Positions 49,881-61,555 of a stretch of 64,000 nt of DNA are shown here, in pieces. This stretch comes from Paramarasmius palmivorus (lineage: Eukaryota > Basidiomycota > Agaricomycetes > Agaricales > Marasmiaceae), in NCBI GenBank assembly GCA_037176845.1, contig JAYKXP010000002.1, positions 1,260,934-1,324,933 of the forward strand, in the 5' to 3' direction. The position numbers and the translations under genes are program-made. The first letter of the stretch is position 1; the number at the start of each line of letters is the position of its first letter. The notes below the pieces were generated by a model. It was not told where the DNA came from. It worked only from the letters and a program-made list of their open reading frames with translations, and did no database searches.

Positions 49881-52800
49881 ATGGCCGTTGTTGACACTGT
49901 TGCTCGCATTGCCTTCATCGCATCGGATACGCTTGTCCATTCTTTACCTCCAAACTCATCCACTGCGGCATTCTCTTTCACCTCCGGATCTACCAAGCGT
50001 AGTCCTTTTGTCGTCCCAGTTCCCAGTGGAGGCGATCCCGTTGCTTCCATACTCCGACGTAGTGCAAACGGCAGCCTCATTTCATACCTAGCATCACTCA
50101 ATTCGCAATCAATATCTCGTCTCGTTTTAGCGTGCTCAGATCTGTCTTCTATCCCTCTTGTTCTACAGGTTGCAGTAGCGCACGACCTTTCGGACGCGCT
50201 CCTACTCCGAGCTGTCGCACCTTACTTTATCGTCTCTACCAATCCACAACAAGCACACGACAACGCCTTGCTGGCCTCGAGACTTGCACGTACGGAAAAG
50301 AGAGCGGTTGTTCACGTCTTTTATGGAGAACAAAAGAGTGAAGGAATATCGGAGCTCGACGAGGATGGGATATTGGAACTTTTGTTTGAAGAGAACAAGT
50401 TGAATGGTGCTAATGGACATGCCAATGGGCACGCAAACGGCGACTTGCATAAATCCCAAGATGATGCCGATCTACAAGCCATTTTCCAGGCATATGAGAG
50501 AGCATTTCTCCACACACTTTCCTTCACTCGCCGTCCAGTCCGCCCGTACACTACTCGAAGCTCTTCGGCAGAGATTCACACCGTGATTTTCCTCTTGGGA
50601 GAGGACAATCTTCGATGATGCAGCTACCACTGACGGAGTTTCCGTGGTGTCAATATCCCTCTTATCTCCGCTCTTACCTTCCAAGATCTTGCACGAAGTT
50701 CCAGCAACCACATCCAGAGTCATTGTCTTGGAACAAGCCGCACACTGGTCCATGAAATGGACTCCATTATACCTCGAAGTAGTTAGCGCTCTTCAGCAGC
50801 GTGAAGCGGCAGAGCGACCTATCGTTCACAGCGGGGTGTTGGGCGATCTCAGTGGAGTTTCTACTGTCGAGATACAGAAACTACTACAGCAAGCCTCAAA
50901 TTCACCCTCATCGAGCTTATACCTCGGTACCCCCTTCTCCACTATACCATCTAATCACTCCGAACCCCATGTTCCTAAACATGAACTGTCCTACACCAAA
51001 ATCCTATCACACCTATTCCGCGACCGGCTGGAGGTATCCAATTCACCAACAAATATTTCCTCCCAAGGAGACATAGCAACCACGCCCGAATTTGCATTAG
51101 GTCGCGTTCGTGGTCAGCTGGAGAAGCGAGAGGAGCTCATTGCTGCAATTAGGGAGCTCCTACAACTCCCAGGGTTGGACGCAAGTTTACATTCTTTGCT
51201 CTCCAAATGGGTATTAGCCAAAGATCATCCGGTCAAAAGTGGTACGCTCGGTCAACAGGTCCTACAATACCTCGAGTCTTCCCCCGTGAAGAGCGTGGTA
51301 GCGGACAAGATATTGTCTCTTCGTGCACACTTCCCCTCCACGTCTCGTTGGATCATTGGTTCAGATGCATGGTCTTATGACTTGGGAGCGTCAGGTCTTC
51401 ACCATGCGATTGCCTCCGGGCTTAATGTTAATATTCTCCTCATCGACACCACACCCTATACCTCCCGAAACTCGGGTGACCAAAATCGGAGAAAGCACGA
51501 TGTCGGATTGTATGCTATGAATCACGGCGATGTGTATGTGGCCAGTGTCGCTGTGTACTCTTCGTATGCACAAGTGCTACAGGCTCTGCTCGAGGCGGAC
51601 GCGTATACAGGCCCTAGTGTCGTTTTGGCATATCTTCCTTACAGCACGGAAGATGTGTCGGCATTAGATATTTTAAAGGAGACCAAGCTTGCCGTTGATG
51701 CTGGTTACTGGCCACTTTACCGTTGGGACCCCAGTAAGGAGCGAGACGGGAAAGAACCATTTTCTTTGGACTCGGATGCGATCAAGAATGACTTGCAGCA
51801 GTTCCTAGACAGGTACAATCACCTATCACAACTCGTACGTTCAAAGCCCGAGATGGCTTCTGAACTCGTGAGCAGTCTTGGTGAAACTGTGAAGGAGGCC
51901 AGGAAGAAGAAGGCGCAACAGTCGTACAACGAGCTCCTGACTGCGCTGGATGCTCCGCCTGTCACAATCCTGTATGCGTCTGATGGTGGTGCAGCGGAAA
52001 AGGTGGCTAAAAGGGTGAGAAATCGTGCGCAGGTCAGAGGTTTGACTGTGACGTTAGCGACGATGGACTCCGTGCCTTTGGATACACTGGCAGGAGAGGA
52101 GTATGTGGTTTTTATCACGTCGACTGCGGGACAGGGCGAGCCACCACACAACGGGAGACAGTTCTTTAAGGCTATCAATGCAGCTGTTGCCAAAGGAGAA
52201 ACACCTTTCAGCAAGCTCAAGTACACCGTCTTTGGTATGGGAGACAGTCATTACTGGCCTCGGCCGGAAGATGCGCATTACTATAACAAGCCTGGAAAGG
52301 ATTTGGATATGCGGTTGGAGAAGCTTGGTGGAGAGAGAGTTATCGATCTCGCACTCGGTGACGACCAGGACGCGGATGGGTATGAAACGGGCTACAAGGC
52401 ATGGGAGCCAAAGTTGTGGAAACTGCTTGGCGTGGATAATGTTGAGGTGTTGGAGAAGGAGCCAGATCCTATCACGAACGAGCATATCAAAGCTGCCTCC
52501 AACTATCTCCGTGGAACTATAGTAGAGGGGCTGGAAGACAACTCTACTGGTGCCTTGGCCGCAAGTGATACCCAGCTAACTAAATTCCACGGAATCTATC
52601 AGCAGGATGACCGTGACATTCGAGACGAGCGCCAGGCGCAAGGTGTAGAACCCGCTTATGCGTTCATGATTCGGGTTCGTATGCCAGGTGGTGTATGCAA
52701 ACCAGACCAATGGCTACAAATGGATCAAATTGCGGATGAACATGGTAATGGGACGTTCAAGATTACAACACGACAGACGTTCCAGTTCCATGGTGTTATC

Positions 52801-54452
52801 AAGAGACATCTCAAGCCTGCAATTCAGGATATTAATCGGGCCCTGCTTGATACTCTGGCTGCTTGTGGAGATGTGAACAGGTACGTAGTCTGGATCTCAT
52901 GCAATTTTTGAGGCCTCATTTAGTTCTTGAAGGAATGTGATTTGTTCTTCCATCCCAACGATGTCAAAACTCCACGCCCAAGTACACCAGTTCTGTGTTA
53001 CGGTCAGCGAGCATTTGATCCCAAGGACTACAGCGTATCACGAGATTTGGCTCGACAAAAAACTGGTGGCTGGTGACGCATTGAAAGATGTTGAGCCTTT
53101 GTACGGAGAATTCTATTTACCACGTAAAGTGGGTTTATACAATGTCGCGCTCTCGATCAGATCTCCTGACCATTTTGATAGTTCAAAATTGCCGTTGCAG
53201 TTCCTCCAACCAACGACGTGGACGTGTTCGCAAATGATGTTGGGTTTATTGCCATTGTGAATGAGGCTGGTGAACTAGCTGGTTTCAACGTCACTATTGG
53301 AGGAGGCATGGGTGTCACTTTTGGCAACAAAAAGACATACCCTCGTACTGCTGATGTCATTGGATTTTGTACGCCAGAGCAAGGTAAATACGTTGCCGAA
53401 AAGATTATGCTGGTTCAGCGTGATAATGGTAATCGTGTCGAGTACGTCTTGTCTTTTTTTTTTCTACGCTTTACGTCGCTTTGTTAATATGGACTTTGCA
53501 GCCGTAAAAACGCACGCCTCAAGTATACCATTGATAGGATGGGCCTAGATGTGTTCAAAGGAGAGGTCGAGAAGTTGCTTGGGTATCAGCTGGAGCCAGC
53601 TCGATCCTACACGTTCGACCGAAACATTGACGATTTCGGATGGGCCACTGGCGAGGACGGCAAACATCATTTCACGATGTTCGTCGAGAATGGGAGGATT
53701 CAGGACGAGCCAGGCAAGGATTTCAAGACTGGTCTGAGGGAGATCGCCAAGGTGCACAAGGGCACATTCAGGTTGACAGCCAACCAGCATCTTTTGATAT
53801 CCGATATCGCCGATGAAGATCTACCTACGATCAAGGAGATCCTGGCAAAGTACAAAATGGACAACTTGAATTACACTGGTCTAAGATTGAGTTCGTCTGC
53901 TTGCGTTGCTTTCCCAACTTGTGGTATGTGTACTTGAGCGCTATTCCTTCTTTATCTCTCGGCTGACTCTGTCTAGGTCTTGCGAATGCGGAATCTGAAC
54001 GATATCTTCCATTGCTCATTGACAAGGTCGAAAAGATTTGCGAGGAGAATGGTCTCCGGAATGATTCTATAGTCATGCGAATGACTGGGTGCCCTAATGG
54101 ATGTGCTCGGCCTTATGTTGCTGAAGTAGCGTTTGTTGGGAAGGCCCCTGGGACGTACTTGATGTTATTGGGGAGGTGGATACTATGGACAGAGAGTGAA
54201 CAAAATTTACAGAGGTGCGTTTGAATCCAAGTCTAGGGGTACCTACAATTGCTGATGACTCGTCTTGAAGAATCGGTGACAGAACCAGAGATACTTGCAA
54301 TTCTCACACCGATGATCAAGCAATATGCGCTGGAAAGACGCGAAGGAGAACATTTTGGAGATTGGACGATCAGAGCGGGTTTCATTGCTCAAACAACGAG
54401 TGGAAAGGCGTACTATGACAGAGCTGGGGGTGAAGAACAATTCCGAGGATGA
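49881..54452 (+). CDS. MET5: Sulfite reductase (NADPH) hemoprotein beta subunit
   Basis: The enzyme reduces sulfite to sulfide for cysteine and methionine synthesis in the cytosol, taking electrons from the MET10 flavoprotein. ATG 49881 opens an N-terminal pyruvate:ferredoxin-oxidoreductase-like part (to about 51800). A flavodoxin-like domain follows ([44 protein letters not shown]). The hemoprotein half contains [49 protein letters not shown] and [11 protein letters not shown]. The siroheme-4Fe4S ligands are the Cys in ACVAFPTCG and [10 protein letters not shown]. Breaks: a stop at 50616-50618 is met before the frame resumes by 50644, and one extra G lies in 54170-54173 before [10 protein letters not shown]. 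Introns are at about 52880, 53128, 53440, 53922 and 54214. The N-terminal part plus both domains match the long fungal MET5 layout. Confidence 0.95.
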
Positions 54453-54566
54453 TTTAAACATGCTTTGTAGTAGATATAGCTCAATGTCTTTCTTGATTAT
54501 GAATGGAAGACGAAGAAGTTTAGGTCTTTTGGTTAAAGTTGGAGTCGAGAACTGGCGAATTGAATA

Positions 54567-54579
54567 CCCTAACCCTAAA
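54567..54579 (+). promoter_or_regulatory. Telobox-like element
   Basis: CCCTAACCCTAAA lies 23 nt upstream of the BTB/CAP-Gly start. Such short telomere-like repeats occur in fungal and plant promoters as Tbf1/TRF-like factor sites; here a regulatory role is inferred from position only. Confidence 0.4.
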
Positions 54580-54601
54580 CACCTGCGTCTGGCGGTCGAC
54601 C

Positions 54602-57600
54602 ATGTCCCTCGTGTCGAGCAGTGCGCTGAGCACAGAGACATGGCAGCAGGACCTCTCCAAGCTATTTCTACTTGCCAAGGAACGGTTTCCAGACGTGGTA
54701 TGGGAAGTAGGGAGAGGACGACGACGACGTTGAGGAAGTCTGGGGACATAAAGGTGAGCAAGCAGCCTATGTTACCTGTCAAAATATTTAAAGTGATTTG
54801 CTGGTCAGCCATTGTATATGCTAGAGCACCACCTTCATTTCAATCCAGATATTTCCAGTTTCGCCCAAATCCCAGTGCCAGTGCCTTGTCATTTGACGAA
54901 GAAGACGAAGAAGAAGACGGAGAAACGTATCCAAACGCAGATACATATCCCAGGACTCCGTCTCCTTCTCCCGCTGGCACGGGTCCTCTCCGTATTCGCA
55001 CTCGTATCAACAGTGCTCTTTTCTCTAATGAACTCGAATATCTCTACACGGGCAAGGGCTTTGGCGAAGCATTCGAGTTCCTCTTCGATTCTACCACGGA
55101 CTCGTCCGAAGAAGCCAGAATTGATAAACTTCGCCGGGATCTCGTCTTCATGTGGAGATCCAGACTGTATTCTGATATTCGCATCGCGTTATCCAACGAG
55201 CACGAGCCTTCGACGGCCGTGTTTTCAACCCACAAATTCATTCTACTTTCCCGGTCAACTTATTTCGCAAACTTGTTACTCAAAGACCCAACCGCCACCA
55301 CGATCACTCTTCCATCACCACCTTATACACCTGCATCCCTGCATTTCACCTTGGGCTTTCTTTACACCGGAACTTTATCCTTCTCTCATCGCACATATGA
55401 CCTCACCACTGCTCTCAACATCCTCCTCATATCCCTTCCTTTACATCTCAACCTTCCAACCCTTCAGTCAGAAACACGCGCTCGTATAATCATGGAAATG
55501 TGCCACGGCCTTTTTCACGCCTTTCTCCCGTTTAGCGAATACGAAAGCATCACCTCTGGCAGGTGGGGCACCGGTGGCTGCCGCTGCAGGCAATGTGCTC
55601 GTAGGATCCCTAGAGTCTTGGATTTTTCAATCAGGGAGGATGTGCGTGACTCGATATTGGACAGAGGTGCAAGGAGGGCGCTAGTCGGTCTATTCGGAGA
55701 GGGTTGGTGCACACCCGAATACGTCGAACTTTCACAGAGGATCCGTGAAAGTATCGTCAAAGGTGTCAAAAAGAGGACAACACCTCAGAACGCACTACCT
55801 TTGTTAATGGCTGCTGATGCTGCACTGGGGATATTAATCAAGAAGAAGAACATGGATATCGCCAAGGCCGACCTTCTCGCTTGCCTTGGTGCAATCAACA
55901 GCACGCTCGCATCTTCCATTGACGAGTGTCTTTCCCCGCCTTCCCCTGACGAACCCCCAACTGAATGGCATTCTCTGCTATTGGAGAGCACCTCGGCACC
56001 AAATTTTACACATACCGAGACGTTACAAGTAATCCTTTCCGCTCTCCTCAAAGGCCTTTCCTTATCGAATGCACCATTCGTATATCAAACACTCGTATCC
56101 CAGGTTCTCCTACTTCCCGATCCAGACGATCCTTCTACCCCACTACTTCCACCGACCAACTTCATACGGGTACAAGTAGATGAAACCAAGCAACGCGTGC
56201 TGGAGTGGATAAAGGAAAACAACCGGTGGAGGGGTGTACGAGATGCTGGCGGATTCGTCCTCAAAGGAGACACATACAAGCCTCGCACATTGAGCAAAGT
56301 ATCTCTCAATGCCTCTGAGGAAGAAGTCTTGATCGAAGGAAGAATGGATTTCTGGGCTGTGCAGGAAATTAGTGATTGTGAGTGCTAAATGATTCTCACT
56401 ATACTCCCACTGAGCGTGTATTGGAACTTTAGTTCTACAGATACCGACAGACGATCTCCTCTCCAGTCCGACTGCCACACCATCCACTCTAACTCCTACC
56501 CCCTCTACATCCCGCGCAAGTCTGAAAGTAACGAATGGCCAAAGCCAAAGAGACGAGAGTGACCGGATGTCCATTCGGTCGGGCATTTCAATGCGATCGC
56601 GACTAGACGACAATGTGTCCATTCGCTCAGGAGTGTCGCGATCGCGTGACCATTCACCCAGTGCGACTGCACGAACTGTAGGCAAATCATCCCCTACACG
56701 GGCTTTGTCCCCTACTGCTTCCTCAAAGTCGTCGATGCGTGTCTCTACGTTGTCAAAGAATCTACCCACGCAAAAAAGGGTTATCTCCAGTGCTTCGAGC
56801 ATTAGGTCGTTCAGATCAACTACCTCCACCGCTACTACCACTACAACGAAGGACCGTATAGGTTCGAAGCGAGGAGAACGGCCAGACTCCAAGCTTACAC
56901 AGGACGAGGATACGGAGAGTAAGATGGAGATTCCCGTACCGGTGCCGCGGGTTGTTGAACCAGAACATGAAATTGAACTGGATGGAACGGAGGATGCAAC
57001 TCGATCAAGTTTAACGTCTGTACCATCTTCCCCAAAGAGAGGATTGACTCCCAAGGCGTCGTTGACTTCTCTCGCCAGCACCACGTCTACCACGTCTAGT
57101 ATTGCCCCGCGCCAGAGGGTCAGCAGTTCTGGCAGTACAAAGAGTACTACCAGTACGATTCGTCGTTCTCTACGTCCTTCGACGTCAAGTGCTGCGGTTT
57201 CGAGCTCGAGGCCAGTGTCAACACGAAGGCCGTCAACGTCATCATCCATTTCCGTGGGTAAAAGACCGGTCTCTTCAGCGAGTACTCATACCAGCAACAC
57301 AACAACCACGGAATATAAGACGGCCTCTTCTACCTCCAATGCCGCAAAGAGAAGAGAGCGGACGTCCAGTGTGGGGAGTGTATCCGCGAAATCTCTTTCT
57401 GGGGTCTCTATCAGGTCAACTACCTCACCGAATGTCGCTACAAAGAAGCGTCCACCTTCAACCGCGTCTTTGAAGCGTCCTCCCTCAGTCGCTTCGTCTG
57501 TGCGATCAGTGAGTTCAAGAAAGGACAAAGAGACTCCCCCACCACTTCCCAAGAAGAAATCGACGGAGACATTGAGAGGCGCGGGGGGCGTCACAAAACC

Positions 57601-58063
57601 AACGGCGTCGAGTGCAGCCAAGTCGGTTTCGAGAAATGCATCCAAATCAAGTGCACGGCCTGGGGAGGAGCGCCCCCCTCCATCTACTCTCGTCGGTGCT
57701 ACACTAGAGATCGGTATTCCATGCGTCATTTTACTGACAAAGAGACGTGTCAAAGCGTATGCAAAGTACATTGGTCATGTTCAAGGTGAAGACGGCAATT
57801 GGGTTGGCGTTGAAGTACCTTCTTCGGGTCCTGGAAAGGCAAATACCAGTAACACAAATACGAAGGGAGTGAAGTGGCATGATGGATCCTTGAATGGTAT
57901 CCGTTATTTTCATCTCTCGCCGCCGTCATTAAGCGCTGCAGCATGGGACGATACTGATGTTTCGCATTCAACACATCAACATCGACGGTTTGCAACCAGT
58001 CCGGCGCCTCTCCACGATTGGGTGGCAATGGTACTGGAACAATGCCGAGAAGGAGAATTGTAG
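54602..58063 (+). CDS. BTB/POZ and CAP-Gly domain protein
   Basis: The start ATG 54602 gives MSLVSSSALSTETWQQDLS and LAKERFPDVVWE, then an acidic region and WGHK joined to AIVYARAPPSFQSRYF. A BTB domain follows (RLYSDIRIALSNEHEPSTAVFSTHKF, LSRSTYFANLLL, LGFLYTGTLSF; about 55140-55480), which should mediate homo-dimerisation. A helical region (to about 56390) is followed by a long Ser/Thr/Lys-rich disordered stretch (56450-57690). Near the C-terminus is a CAP-Gly domain (KYIGHVQGEDGNWVGVEV and the GKNDG-equivalent KWHDGSLNGIRYF, about 57760-57915), a microtubule-plus-end or EEY/F-binding module. I infer a microtubule-linked scaffold. One extra base at 54711-54718 breaks the frame in the acidic stretch, and the phase of the next intron is unresolved. 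The intron near 56380-56432 keeps the frame. Confidence 0.88.
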
Positions 58064-58299
58064 CTGGAGGTGGACCTAAGGGAGGAACTGAGAAAAGGGG
58101 GCTTTTTGTACGACCCGAGCAAGTTCTTTATGTGGTTGACGCAGTAGAAGAAGAGGAGGAAGGTGGTGTGGACTAGGAGAGTTAGATACCTGGGCAGCCA
58201 AAGTTGCAGCTAAATCAAGTTGATACCCAATTACTACACTCGTTACATTGTCTTGCTTGCTTTGACACATAGGATAATCCATCTGTTTACTTTCTGTAT
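58064..58299. other. 3' flank of the BTB/CAP-Gly gene
   Basis: The composition is still gene-like here and becomes AT-rich beyond about 58300. No gene was recognised. Confidence 0.4.
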
Positions 58300-58866
58300 T
58301 GGCCAAGAAGAACCAGATCCCACTGGTTTGTACATAGACTCATAACATCAGGAGCAAAGTCTAGGTTACTTGCTCAGCATCTGTTGCTGGATTCCTTGGT
58401 ATCAGGTAACAGACTTCTTTGCTTTTGCCCCTAGATTGTATGTCTGTTGTAGATTAAGTATTTACAAATACAATATGAAATGAGAATTCATGCTTTATCA
58501 GGCTTTTCTGGGACTTTCCACAGTATCTGTGTCCCCCCGATGTTGCCAATGTTTTGGCCAACTTGGATATCTGTTATAATACAGTTCTCACTATTTCCAG
58601 CTACTAGGTATGATAAAAAGTACAATAATCAATATTTCAAGTACAAAAAAGAAGAGGGGAATATCAGTATCTAATAGTGGTACCAATGGTTGGGTTTGCT
58701 TGTTGGCTTAGAGACTTGACAAGTGAACCTAGTGTTGATTTTATATCCTGTACATTACAATTCGGACACTCGTAAAGGAGTAGTTACTTAAATTTCTTTT
58801 CGGTCTCAATTAGTTTAGCAACAGACCCCTATATACACGATATAACATCAGTATCTAGTTTCTGAT

Positions 58867-58896
58867 ACCTCAGCATTGTCCATACAATGCTGAGGT
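58867..58896. repeat. 12-bp perfect inverted repeat (hairpin)
   Basis: ACCTCAGCATTG and its complement CAATGCTGAGGT flank a 6-nt loop TCCATA. A copy of the core is found at 58987-59009. Confidence 0.8.
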
Positions 58897-58946
58897 GAGT
58901 TTACTTTATTTCGTCTACCTTCGAACAATTTACTTACGTTAGAATA

Positions 58947-58968
58947 GCTCTTACGGTCTATTCTATAG
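58947..58968 (+). repeat. 22-nt direct repeat, copy 1
   Basis: The 22 nt beginning GCTCTTACGG and ending TCTATAG are repeated without change at 59009-59030, 62 nt downstream. Confidence 0.8.
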
Positions 58969-58986
58969 GTGATTATATCAATATAA

Positions 58987-59009
58987 AGCATTGTCCATAC
59001 AACGCTGAG
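58987..59009. repeat. Second copy of the hairpin core
   Basis: 23 nt match 58872-58894 with a single difference, CG here against TG there (AACGCTG and AATGCTG), which is the change expected from CpG deamination. Confidence 0.75.
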
Positions 59010-59030
59010 CTCTTACGGTCTATTCTATAG
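59009..59030 (+). repeat. 22-nt direct repeat, copy 2
   Basis: Identical to 58947-58968. It follows directly on the second hairpin core, so the unit hairpin plus direct repeat is partly duplicated. Confidence 0.8.
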
Positions 59031-59187
59031 ACATTTAATCTATTTTAGATTCACTATAGGTTATGGGCCCCGGCCGTAACTAATTAATTCACATTTCAAT
59101 GCTACCCTACGCTCGCATAACCATTCACTTGCTCGCAAACTTCTTTACCCACTCATTCCTTGTAAACTCGAATTCTACCCCTAAACC

Positions 59188-59400
59188 ATGTCCTACTATG
59201 ATGACTATAACCCCTGGGCCGACGTCATACCCGGTGATGATGAAGATATCAAACCTGAGTTCAAAGATCCTTCGGCTACGCTAGACGATAAAGCTGAAAA
59301 CTGGGCTGGTGTATATGGCGATGCATTCATTCATCCCTCCCAACCCATGTCCAATTATTCGATAAATCAGAAAGGCGATTACGAATTCGACATGAAATGA
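59188..59400 (+). CDS. Small acidic hypothetical protein (70 residues)
   Basis: The frame from ATG 59188 encodes an acidic, Asp/Tyr-rich protein (MSYYDDYNPWADVIPGDDED... ending DYEFDMK) with no signal peptide or membrane segment. It is not recognised. Coding-like composition inside an AT-rich tract suggests either a real small gene or a fragment of a larger gene or repeat. No intron is evident. Confidence 0.35.
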   Translation: MSYYDDYNPWADVIPGDDEDIKPEFKDPSATLDDKAENWAGVYGDAFIHPSQPMSNYSINQKGDYEFDMK

Positions 59401-59452
59401 GAATTCGTTCTTTATCACCGCGTCCCAGCCAACAAATTCAGGACGTTAAGAG

Positions 59453-59485
59453 TGCCTCCGATGATCCGAACGAGAATCGGAGGCA
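59453..59485. repeat. 10-bp perfect inverted repeat (hairpin)
   Basis: TGCCTCCGAT and ATCGGAGGCA flank a 13-nt loop. It is GC-rich in AT-rich surroundings and lies 53 nt after the small reading frame, so it could act as a terminator-like or mobile hairpin; nothing shows which. Confidence 0.7.
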
Positions 59486-60507
59486 ATTTTAATGTCCGAA
59501 GGGTGATAGCGCCTATGATAAAGCGCCTAATGATAAGTGCTGATTCCAACGTGCTACCCAGGTCAATAAGAGTAAACCTCTCGACATAAGTGATTACCAA
59601 AATACTGCTTGATAGCTTAAATCTGGGTTATATATCAGTGATACACAGTAACCAGCTATCAAAATAAAAGTTAAAGGCTAGGCCTTTCTTAGGTTTTGAA
59701 ATAATCCCACGCCCTCTAAACCTGAGTTCAAGCTTACTGGAATTCTATTATAGGTGTAATTAGCAGCTAAGGATTGGATTATGGGACTACTGGAGTGTAT
59801 TGAACTCTCCTATACTTAAGAGACATTACCACACTATATGGTAATAATAATATAGCAGAAAAGCAGTATCAAAAAGTGTAAACAGGAGTGTAACTGAAAA
59901 TGAAGCTTTTGAATCTTGGGATAACAGAGGCAGATATGGCATGGGGTGAGTTGGAGGACCTAGATACCTTAAATACAAGCCTGGGCAAATCAAAATAGTA
60001 AATAGTTAAGTGGGATAATGGTGTTATAAATATCTTAAAATACTGAAAAACTCCAAAATTGGGGGAATAAAATTACAGTATAAGATGTAAAGGAAGCTGT
60101 GCTTGATTTGTGGATGCGAGATGATATAAATGTTCCCTGTGGGATTACAATCTTGATATATAAGTTTTTATGTTTAAGTAAACATATATTGCACATAGAC
60201 GATGAGGGCATTAAATTGATGTATGTATGCATATTGAAGTCAATTGGGATGATATCCTTCAACTCTTGATGTATTCCTTTGACTGATTTATCCATTTTGA
60301 ATGCAATTTTGAGGCTTCCCAAGCTCCCAGTATCACCTCCCTGAAATACTACAACCATATAACATGTTTTCAGTAATTGTGCAAGAATTGATCATTCTGG
60401 CATAAGTATTCCTGTCATTGGGATACATGGAGGCAATGGATATGCCTGTTCGATGCATATATAACAGTCACTCAATCATTTTTTGGTGATTTTAGGAGCA
60501 ATCCACA

Positions 60508-60519
60508 TGCTCCAGTATC
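60508..60519 (-). mobile_element. Retropepsin-like DTGA motif, retroelement relic
   Basis: On the minus strand a hydrophobic run GVFF is followed by DTGA and then CGLLLKSP, the pattern of a retrotransposon aspartic protease active site. The frame of the preceding 80 codons (60518-60763) stops one base earlier at the nine-A run 60520-60528, so the motif is out of frame with it. No reverse transcriptase or LTR was recognised. The call rests on one short motif. Confidence 0.3.
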
Positions 60520-61402
60520 AAAAAAAAACCCCTAAAATGGGATTTTTTATATAGCAACAATACCGATGTATTTCATACTCACATAAAAAAATGTGCTTTC
60601 CAAGTAGAAAAGTGTATTTTGGGTGCCTGACACTTGATTTCTGAACTTCCCTTGGTGCTGATGCTTCCCTGGAGTGTAATTCAATTAATACTTTCCCCTG
60701 TGTTACATAAAATGTAGCCACATTGATTAAAACAAGAAGTTGCAGATACAGAGTGCTTGGCAAGAATCAATACATCATCTAAACACCCTATTAGTGGTTT
60801 ATATGAACAAGAATTATCCATCCCAATCATTCCGCTGAGTAAATTATTACCCATATCCAAAAAAAAGGGAAGCGAATTTAGACTGTAATAAATCTGAAAA
60901 ATAGCAGCTCTCCAGGATTGTAAAACCCATCAAGGGATCAATATAAATCATCCTTCATCCATAATATCTAAATGCCCTAGCTTGCATTACACCCCATTCC
61001 TGTAAATTTTATTCCCTTAAAAACTAATTTACGAGATTTTCATTATTTTGATATTTTAAGCTCCATTATCCCACCAATATCTATGTACTAATTTGGTGTC
61101 CCCAGGCTTGGTATTAATGTATCCAGGTCCTCCACCTTACCCCCTGTCCAATAACTGGCCTATATCTCATGATCTAAGAAATGGTTTCTTGTACCTGCTA
61201 CTTAGCTACTTGTTTTGCATTTTTTCCTACTCCCAAATTGTATAGAAGTGGACCACTTCTAAGAGCACATTAGTCTATAGTCCTCTGTCAAACATTGATG
61301 ATAACACACACAAATTATCATATACAAGAGTAGCTCAGATATAAGGGAAGTTCTTGATTGTTTGATAAGATAAAATTATTCAGACAGGATTAAGTAAGTC
61401 AT

Positions 61403-61427
61403 TGCGCGATCCCACACAGATCGCGCA
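61403..61427. repeat. 9-bp GC-rich perfect hairpin
   Basis: TGCGCGATC and GATCGCGCA flank CCACACA. The arms hold six CpG in 18 nt, in strong contrast to the CpG-poor surroundings. Confidence 0.75.
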
Positions 61428-61493
61428 TCAGTCTTACTCTGCATTTGATAGAAAGAAAACATTTTGGTATATTGTTTCCAGAAGGAATTGAAC

Positions 61494-61555
61494 CAGAGGC
61501 TTGCTCCTGTGCATGTAATCAACAATTGTCCGAGGCCATTGCATAACCACTATAA
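61494..61555 (-). repeat. tRNA-derived Pol III promoter relic (SINE-like)
   Basis: On the minus strand an A-box-like TAGTGGTTATG (61543-61553) precedes a B box GGTTCAATTCC (61504-61494) that fits the GGTTCRANYCC consensus, at tRNA-like spacing. The T stem and acceptor stem do not pair, so it is not an intact tRNA gene; a decayed tRNA gene or SINE head fits better. Confidence 0.4.

Noticed and set aside
56143..57249. Minus-strand frame of 368 codons opposite the Ser/Thr-rich linker
   Set aside because: Low-complexity Ser/Thr codons leave the antisense frame open; no motif.
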